Part shown: positions 56,781 through 64,000 of the stretch, in pieces
Layout: each line of letters opens with the position of its first letter
Position numbering within the stretch: position 1 is the first letter of the stretch
Position numbers and translations under genes: made by a program
Notes under the pieces: model-generated
Databases searched by the model: none
What the model was told of the DNA's origin: nothing
What the model saw: the letters and a program-made list of their open reading frames with translations, nothing else
NCBI GenBank assembly: GCA_039545315.1
Contig: BCIM01000008.1
Coordinates: 620,001 to 684,000 of the forward strand
Direction: 5' to 3'
Source of the DNA: Kondoa malvinella
Taxonomy: Eukaryota > Basidiomycota > Agaricostilbomycetes > Agaricostilbales > Kondoaceae
Length of the DNA: 64,000 bases

Positions 56781-58779
56781 ATGTCTGCAGGTGAGGAAGA
56801 CCACGTTTGAGCTTATCGCGAATGGTTTGAGCTCATTCGGAGTCAGGTCAATACGCCTGGCAAGGTGAATGCATAGCAAGGCGTTGTGCGAACGCTAACA
56901 CCCAGTATAGGCTTCAAGCCGACGCTCAAAGTGCTCCTTACCATTGGATGCGGCTTCGTCATTACGCGCAAAGGGCTCTTTCCAGCAGTCGCTTCCAGCA
57001 AGTGCTTCCTAAAGTCTCATCTCCGTCACTTATGTTACGCGCAGAGGCCACTGCACATATCTGCATGACTATCGCCTTGCCGTGTCTACTGTTTAGCAGT
57101 ATGATCAGTTCTTTCGACTCGGACAACATTAGCAATTTTGGTCCTCTGGCAATGTTGGCAATCATCTTTCAGCTGGTTGGCTTCTCAGCAGGTCTCCTCA
57201 TCAGGTGACTATGTGGACCGATCTTCCAAGAAGCCTAGCTGACAATGTCCGCGTTCAGAGAGGTATTCTACGTCCCAGCAGATTTCCAATACGTACGTAC
57301 TCACCCAGGTGGCTTCAACTTGACTGACAGCAATACTAGGGACTCGTGATTCTCATGGGAATATCAAACTGGGGTAATCTAGTGAGTCTGACTCTGTTTC
57401 CCGTGCCTGTGCTGAAATCTGTTAAGCCTACAGCCATTGTCCAATCCGTAGCACTACAAGACCCATTCGACCCAAGTGTTGACTCTGCGCTTGGTGTTGC
57501 TTGTGCGTCTTGTTGGTTTTCTGCTGCTTGAAAGCTAAGCAGGATGACAGATGTCAGCTGCTTCATATTCATCATGCAACTCACGTTTTACGGGACTGGC
57601 TTGTACAATGTACGCTCTGCTCTGGCTTCTACAGTTCGCTCTGACGACTTGCACTAGCTATGCGGATGGGATTATCGGGAGAACCGACCAGCAACACCTC
57701 GCACTTTTGCAGGACGTGTGTCAAGGCGGAAGCGACAGATGCAACACCTGTTTGGCAAGTCTAAACCCCAAAGTACGTACCGGTCTACGTCTTTGAGCGA
57801 TCTTTGGATAATTTCGAATAGACAAGGAAGAGTCCTCGGAGGAGATGACAACGGGCCTGCCGCATGCTCCCGAACCCAAATTAGAAGCAAACGAGGCTAC
57901 TGGCTATGAGACACCTTTCGCGGCAGATGTTCCTGATGCTGTCGCCCGCTCGCCTTCAGCAACCCAAGACGCACCTGCTCGACCAAGAACAACAGTTGGC
58001 CAAACTGTTCTCACTTCGCTCAAAACGCTTCTTCAGCCCATCACGCTGGCCGTCTTGCTCTCCATCCCGTTCTCCGTCATCAACCCATTGAAAGCTCTCA
58101 TTTACCCAACAGACGGCTGGTCAGGATCCAAGATAGGCAATGCGCCCGACGGATTCCCACCTCTAAACTTTATCTTCGAATGGACGGACTTTGTTGGCGC
58201 TATAGCTATTCCTACAAGTTTGATCCTGCTTGGAGCGTCCTTTGCAAGACTCAAAGTCACCAAAGAGCGTGTCCGGAAATTACCGATTGCTGCTATCTTG
58301 GTCAGTCTACTTGTCCATTCCTCTACCTGTCATTGATGATAGTATAGGCGGCTACTACTGCAAAAATGATCATTGTACCGATCATTAACGTCCTGATAAC
58401 GGTCGGTTTCCGGCAAACAACGGATTTATTGCCTATAGATGAAAGAAGTAAGGTCGCGCGAAGCTTGTCATACTTAAGCTGACTCTCTATCCAGTGTTGA
58501 ACCTTGTCGCATTCCTTTCGGCCGGTTCGCCAAGTGCCGTCAATCAGCTCGTGGCTACTTCCATCTTTCTCAAAGATGGTCAGTCGATGGATACACTCGC
58601 GCTTTTCCTTGTCGCACAATGTAAGTGCCGGTACATTAGATCAATTGTGTTAGCTGAAGGCTATGTCAGATGCGCTTCTGGCGATACAATCAACGTGAGT
58701 CGTCCGCGCTGTACCTTTCACTTTCACTGACCGGGTGGGCAGTGTACTTACGGCAGTCTCCCTTTGGCTTATCGGCTAG
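56781..58779 (+). CDS. auxin-efflux-carrier (AEC/PIN-like) family membrane transporter
   Basis: Fourteen exons (56781-56790, 56847-56864, 56911-56997, 57045-57204, 57259-57292, 57340-57381, 57427-57502, 57551-57609, 57658-57772, 57822-58300, 58348-58447, 58495-58620, 58670-58694, 58743-58779) give 455 aa. The family layout is two five-helix bundles around a polar cytosolic loop: WQGFKPTLKVLLTIGCGF and TIALPCLLFSSMIS, ISNWGNLPTAI, then LLQPITLAVLLSIPF, GAIAIPTSLILLGASFARL, SAGSPSAVNQL and QYALLAIQSTVLTAVSLWLIG. Yeast relatives (Ecm3, YNL095C type) are poorly defined membrane carriers. The first two exons are 10 and 18 nt, and intron 56998-57044 has a GC donor (A|GCAAGT). Substrate unknown. Confidence 0.9.
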
Positions 58780-59168
58780 AAACACAGTGCGAACAGTACA
58801 CAGCTATCCAGTACCAGACCTGCTGGCTCTGTAACAACAGGAAGGACCACAAGCCCACAAGCTAAGCAGGCACGTCCGCTACGCATTAAAAAAACCCATT
58901 CGCAAGCGGAAGACAACTCGCTTTGCGGCTCTGGACTCTCGTATAAAACCAGGCACCAATCGACAGGCATTTGCCCATGCGGGTCGTTCATCATGCCGGG
59001 CTATGTCAACTTCTAGCCCAGCGACTGACGCAGCAGCATAGATCGGGCTTGCGAATTGGCGCAGGAAGTCAGCAGCCGAGGTGATAGAGGCATTAGGGGA
59101 AGAAAGCCACAGTGAGATGCAATGCTCCTAAATAGCAAAACCATGCAATGCATCGCTGTCTAAACAGA
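58780..59168. other. convergent 3' intergenic region
   Basis: This gap of 389 bp lies between the stops of the AEC transporter (+) and eIF3e (-). No ORF with family support and no RNA gene is seen. Confidence 0.5.
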
Positions 59169-61038
59169 CTAAGCCACTTCCACCGACGGCGCTGCCTTGT
59201 CGACCTGTTCCTTGTCTGCCGATTCCTTCTGCTGTTGTTGCTGTCTGTTGTCTCTACCACCGCCTGTACTCTTTGCGTGAGCCCGGAAAAACGATAGTAG
59301 CAGGAGAACTCACGAGCTGGACCACCTCTATTCCTGTTACCACCTTGCTGCTGACCTGCGTCTGCTGAGTAGTCCAGACGTGTTGATCGTTCCAGTATAG
59401 ACTAGCCGAAGTCAATTAGACAGATCTCCACGACATATTATGGCCTTGACTCACCTTTGTCTTGTCAATGACAGTCTGGTGCGCTGTTGTGTCATATCGA
59501 TTCATCTGGACGATGTTCTGTCCCACAACCATCAGCTCGACACCGTCATAACCAAGGCAGTACTAACCTCTTTGAGGTCAATCTTGGCATCCAATCGTGC
59601 ATCCCGAATCAGGTTGACGATCCACCTCTCACCCTCTTCAGCTGACAGACCCAATTGCTCACTCAGCGATCTACCAGACAGATCAGAACCACCCACAATA
59701 ACGTGGTAAAAAGATCAACTCACACAATATCAATCTGATGATGCACGCGACAATACGCTTCACTGTAAGCCCACCTCGCTCTTTCCATCCACTCATCCTC
59801 AAACTGGTTCAAAAAGAAATCCTCTTGCACCAAAGTCCTGCTTTCGCTCAAGAATTTACTCGCCGCTGGGAAATCCAAATCCACAAACAAGGCTTTCACA
59901 AACCCTACTAAAGGATCAGAGGATGCGATAGATGGTTCTTGTTTGATTGTTAGGAGGATGGCGGTACCCATTTGTTCTCGGGTGGAAATGCGGGCTAACG
60001 AGCCTAAGTAAGCGTTTCCCTTGAATACGGCTGAGCGGGAAAGGATGACGGCTGCAATGAGGTAGCGTAGGAGGTGTGGGGCATTAGCTTGGAGTGCGGG
60101 TAGGTAAGCAGTGAGGTAATTTTGTTGGTCGCGGCCATCTCGACCGGTTGTTGCTGGAAGTGAACTTTGGCTCATCCATGCTTCTACGAGCTTTTCTCGA
60201 CCTTGTTCGTGGTTAAAGTAGACGAAAAGCGACCAATGAAGGAACCAAGTTCGCTGTTGCAGACCGATTGTCGGCGCGGTGGAAGAGGAAGAAGGCGTGA
60301 CGGGGTAAGAGTTGTCAATGGTTTTCCTGATCAGGTCCAATTCGGAAAGAGCAGCATCCCAAGATCCTTCCAAAGTGTCTGAGACGAGTTTTCCCCACAT
60401 GGCTGATGATTCAAGGTCGGCGTCGACAGTCAGGACGCGGAAATGGTAGAGGTAATCCGAAGCGGCTGGGTATTGTCCGACAGTGTACTGGTATCGCCCG
60501 AGCTTGTAGAGCGAGTCGATGTCTTGTACTGGTAGCTGTGATCGGTGCGCGCACTGTGAGCTTTGAACAAAGCACAACGCAAAAGCCGCTCACCCCATGC
60601 TGGCTTTTGAGGAATTCCAGATTCTGCTGCTTGTCCTGCTTCAACGCTTGAAAGACTTGCGGGTTGGTAATAATGTCCATGACAGCCTTTGCTTTTGATT
60701 CGAGATCTTCCAAAGTCGATAAAATGGCAGATTCCCTCTTTTTGCAATCTGCAAGCGATATAAGATCATTACAACCTCTGTACGTGGACAGTGCACTGAC
60801 CGGCTTGCGTCTGCTGAGAGCCATCTGGCCCATGTAGCTCTTTGTCTACAGTTGCAATGTAGTTGACCATATTTGTCGACTGCAACAATTGCAGCTTGGC
60901 TTCGAGCAGCTCATTGTGAGGGTATGCATGTCGTTCATCAAGGTGATCAATCAAAGGTAAAGCCAGGTGTCTGTCCAAGTAGGGCAGCAGTGAATAGGTC
61001 AAGTCATATTTCGGCGCTTGCAATTGAGAGTTTGTCAT
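59169..61038 (-). CDS. EIF3E: translation initiation factor eIF3 subunit e (Int6)
   Basis: Seven exons (60801-61038, 60594-60748, 59724-60535, 59568-59670, 59455-59517, 59314-59401, 59169-59263) give 517 aa. The N-terminus ([23 protein letters not shown]), [37 protein letters not shown], and the winged-helix PCI end ([26 protein letters not shown], then NIVQM) are all diagnostic. The protein belongs to the non-essential-in-yeast module of eIF3 that stabilises the 43S pre-initiation complex. A Gly/Asn/Gln-rich and acidic C-terminal extension of about 60 residues makes it longer than the human form (445 aa). The ATG fits the family start; 276 bp separate it from the divergent SH3 gene. Confidence 0.95.
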
Positions 61039-61314
61039 TTTGAGCGACGTTGACCAAGAGGATATGCCAGTCAGGGAGGGGTATATGCCAAGTCCTTGCT
61101 GCTCTGGAGCTCGTTGCAGGTCTAGCTTGCCCTTGGATTGGCAAAAAGCTGTCGGTCTGGCTTCCGATGCTCCGGATCGCTTCTCTCAAGACCTTTCTGT
61201 CAACTCGTCACGGCCAAGGCAAGCGATACCCAACTCAGCGAACAGCAAGACCGTGATTGGATCGTCGACGGCCTACCCCTCTGCTGAATTCATCGACATA
61301 TTCTCATATCTGTC
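61039..61314. promoter_or_regulatory. compact divergent promoter, eIF3e (-) / SH3 protein (+)
   Basis: Only 276 bp separate two outward-facing start codons, so both genes probably share regulatory sequence. No individual site was identified. Confidence 0.5.
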
Positions 61315-62181
61315 ATGTCGGTCTTTGCAGGGCTAGATCAACGCGAGAAGTCGTCCTTCTTTGCGCTGTTAGACGAAGTATGTCCTCGATCAATCTGCTT
61401 ATCGTCTGTATTGAAGCTGCCAACCAGTATTTTAACTCTCGGCCTCACCTCATGCAACAAGGCATAACAGCTCAGCAAGTAAGCAACGCAGCATTCGCCA
61501 ATCCAAGAGCAACTTCAGCCATCTTGAAAGGCGCTAATGCTCCTCCGATCATGCAACAAGCTTTCTCTCGAATGACTTCCTCAAATCCAGCACCAGGCGC
61601 GCCAGCTCCTTCATCCGCTCCACCTCCTGCTGCACCCAAACCTTCTAAATTCGTGGCGTCTGGTCTTACGAGTGGAAAGTCTATAGGTGGACTATCTACC
61701 GCGTCCAAATCAGCTGCTTTCAAGTCGATGATGCCTTCGTACGAGAGTCCCCAGTCCGTAAGTCTTCTTTGCACTATCTCCAATATTACCATCTGATGAT
61801 GAAACACTTTGGGCAAACAGAAACAAGCTGCTCAGGCTGAAGCAGACCGCAATACCAAATTCCCAACCTACGTAAACAATTCCATCTCATCTTCCTCTTC
61901 GTCATCTCTCCCTCCACCTCCTACGCGTCGTACAGCTGCTCCTGCCGCTCCCACGATATCAGGACCGACAGTTGTAGCGTTGTATGACTATCAATCGGAT
62001 GTGTGTCTGCTTTTGTACCCTTCTAACCAGAGATAGCTTATGGCTAGAGTAGGACACAAATGATCTAAGTTTCGTAGAAGGAACTGTGATTGAATTGACT
62101 GAGAAAGTAAGCGAGGATTGGTGGAAGGGACGGTTGAATGGCGTGGAAGGCATCTTTCCTAGCACGTGGGTTACTTTCTAG
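61315..62181 (+). CDS. SH3-domain protein (Lsb1/Pin3/Csh3-like)
   Basis: Four exons (61315-61377, 61428-61757, 61821-62000, 62053-62181) give 233 aa. A short helical head (FAGLDQREKSSFFALLDEYF) is followed by Ala/Pro/Ser-rich linkers with polyproline (LPPPPTRR) and a C-terminal SH3 domain: VVALYDYQSD, NDLSFVEGTVIELTEKV, DWWKGRLNGVEGIFPSTWV. The ALYDY, the WW pair and the G-x-FP-x-x-WV end are canonical. Fungal relatives bind Las17/WASP and regulate endocytic actin. The head matches the LSB-type N-terminus, in which the SH3 domain is usually central; here it is at the very end. The function is inferred from the family. Confidence 0.85.
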
Positions 62182-62544
62182 CATGATTGATCAAAAGCTC
62201 ATTCGTCGTGTAGATATGTGCAAGAGCAGTAGAATGCCCAGGAGACGGCGTATGGATCAGGCGGCCGTAGCGGGACTAGGAAGAAGACATTGTAAAATAG
62301 TAAGTGCGCAAACTGCTCTTGAACAGCTAGCTAAGGGCAGACGGCAGGATCTCTCGCACACGACTTGTACATCTGTGCAGCCATGTGCAAATATTTCACG
62401 CTTCCTTCGTTCTGATCGAGTCGCAAAACATGCTTTTTCAATTGCAAATCATAGCCAGATCATAGCCAGATCAAACACTCATTCATGCATACTACAACAG
62501 GGAAAGCATACAACTTTACAAGCACGGATCCCATTTGAACAGGC
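62182..62544. other. convergent 3' intergenic region
   Basis: These 363 bp lie between the stops of the SH3 gene (+) and the reductase-like gene (-). A direct repeat CATAGCCAGAT occurs twice in tandem near 62450-62472. No gene is seen. Confidence 0.5.
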
Positions 62545-64000
62545 TTACAACTTGGCCTTCCTTTTTGCCAGCTTTTTCTGATTCTCCCTTTCCATATGCT
62601 TTTTGATCATCATCATATAACCCTTCCATCCGCCCCAGTCGTTGATAGCTTTCGCTACGTCGACTTGCAAGCTTGAGCAATCCACTTGTATAACGTCTGT
62701 TTTCGAATGCGGGATAAGGCCAAAGACGGAAGAACTCTTCTTGGTGTCAAAGTATACCGTCTACAAGCGCGATCAGCTTCGGTCCAAGCAAACGAGATAA
62801 GAGAATCACTTTTTCGAATTGTGGCCTATAAGCCGCCAGAAGGGCTTTCCATGGAATTGAGGGCTTGGCGACCCTGATGTCCGCTTCGTTCAAAAGTGAC
62901 ATAGGCATGAGAAGCTTCTTGTTTGGTCCAGCAGCTAGGTTGTACACTCGAACGCGTCGAGGAATGGAAGGATTGTTGTGAGCTAAGAAAGTTGATGCCG
63001 TGATTGCCAAAATCTGATCACTGCAGATGTCGACAGGAATGACTGAGCCAACAAGTCAGCTCAGATCATAAAGCAAGATCGTCAAGACGGACCGTCCAAG
63101 AAGGATTTGTTTGGATAGATGTCTGGCGGAATTTGCTCGCTGGAAGTGAATGCACAGATAGGGCTCTGAGCAGCTAGTCAGCATCAGTCATGAGGCACTT
63201 TATCACCAAGCTGACTGCAGGACCGGCTCCAAATCCTGGGAAAGGAAAGGCGGCCGCTGGTCCAACTACACTGAGACGGGCGATGCTGAAAATGGCATTT
63301 CGAGCGCTCGGCTGGGAACCTAAGCAGTGCACGACACCCTCTGTCATGGCCCTCGCTTGGAAGTCTGCTTCCGAGTCAGATACCATCTTCTGACTGCACA
63401 GAACGACTGACAGGCATTCGCATGTTCATGTTTTAGCGGCGAGAGCGGGGCCTCTGGGACAACCGAGCCTTCCGGAGAATTAAAGCCGACGAAGCAACTC
63501 GAGATATCGATGTGACACTTGATAGATGGTCTGCCGAGACTGAATCTAGCCATTTGATAAGAGAGTAGGGTCTGCCAAGCTTTCAGTTCCTGTGATACTG
63601 CTTGTTGTACCGCGTACGTACGACCGTATCGAGCATGTAGGGCAATGGTAAAGAGAACTTTGTATTGGCAGCGCAATGAACGACGACGGAGACATTGTCT
63701 AGTTGTTTGAGATCTTCAGCATTGAGACCTAGATCAGGCTGGGAGCAGTCTCCCGTCAAGGCTACGAGACGAGCTGGTTGCGATGGAGAAGAGGAAAGGA
63801 ATGGTTGCAACAGAGGTGACAGACGGGAAGCGGCCGAGACGCCTGCTTTCGGGCGGACTATAGTAAAAACAGTCTTGATGTTGAAATCCGGTTGGAGCAG
63901 TCTCAGGATCACCTGAGAGCTGACGAACCCTGCTCCTCCTCTGCTCTAGAGTATCAGCCATGTCTTAAAACAAGCGGTGCTACGAGATAGCCTGCGATAT
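62545..64000 (-). CDS. fatty acyl-CoA / thioester reductase-like NAD(P)-binding protein, 5' end beyond the window
   Basis: The frame enters from the right edge with a Rossmann motif (T)GGAGFVSS and VFTIVRPK, followed by LVALTGDCSQPDLGL, VVVHCAANTKFS, SIARLSVVGP, VIPVDICSDQILA and a helical basic C-terminus ending KRKAKL. This is the order seen in the male-sterility/NAD_binding_4 reductases (fatty acyl-CoA reductases and the reductase domains of NRPS-like enzymes). Resolved exons are 62545-62760, 62810-63042, 63093-63165 and one ending at 63216; the junctions between about 63390 and 63700 were not settled. Whether an adenylation or acyltransferase part lies upstream cannot be told because the gene is cut by the window edge. 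Confidence 0.75.

Noticed and set aside
1..64000. CRISPR arrays, phage, plasmid or transposon features
   Set aside because: No spaced repeats, terminal inverted repeats, transposase or reverse-transcriptase motifs were seen; the sequence is an ordinary intron-rich nuclear region.

Overview
The window is nuclear DNA of a fungus, most probably a basidiomycete. The signs are StuA-type APSES, SUR7 and ATO family genes that are typical of fungi, together with very intron-rich genes. The placement in Basidiomycota is inferred from gene structure and not proven. I rebuilt about 160 spliceosomal introns by reading frame and protein-family continuity. Nearly all are 45-66 nt, with GT(A/G/C) donors, CTAAC/CTGAC/CTGAT-like branch sites close to the acceptor, and several very small exons. 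Genes are packed at about one per 2.5-3 kb on both strands. No mobile element, CRISPR array or phage is visible.

Layout, left to right: an edge fragment (-); a rhodanese plus tyrosine-phosphatase protein (+, 426-3209); a mitochondrial dicarboxylate carrier (-); a StuA/Sok2-type APSES transcription factor (-); a secreted cysteine-rich protein (-); a Ras GTPase (-); the complete cytoplasmic dynein heavy chain (+, 10453-25639, 26 exons, 4638 aa); a RimJ/L-like GNAT acetyltransferase (+); chorismate synthase (+); prolyl oligopeptidase (-, 17 exons); a CBS/PB1 protein with a C-terminal membrane segment (+); a SUR7/PalI membrane protein (-); an ATO/YaaH acetate transporter (+); an FG nucleoporin (+); an oligopeptide transporter (+); the ribosome-quality-control factor Rqc1/TCF25 (-); a 121-aa helical protein of unknown role (-).

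From about 50.9 to 53.6 kb the window is gene-poor and holds an odd tRNA candidate and weak ORFs. It then resumes with a second GNAT protein (-), a HELGH-motif protein (+), an auxin-efflux-carrier family transporter (+), eIF3e (-), an SH3 protein (+), and a fatty-acyl/thioester reductase-like gene that runs off the right edge (-).

Most genes are housekeeping or signalling genes with no operon-like logic. Functional themes are MAPK/Ras/APSES signalling (PTP, Ras and StuA-like within 10 kb), nutrient transport (DIC, ATO, OPT, AEC) and translation or quality control (Rqc1, eIF3e). The most noteworthy signals concern gene architecture: a 6-nt micro-exon in Ras whose skipping would create an immediate stop, an 11-nt micro-exon inside the APSES DNA-binding domain, four GC-AG introns, frame-neutral introns, and an undivided dynein heavy-chain gene. 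I see no clear evidence of a wholly new multi-gene system.
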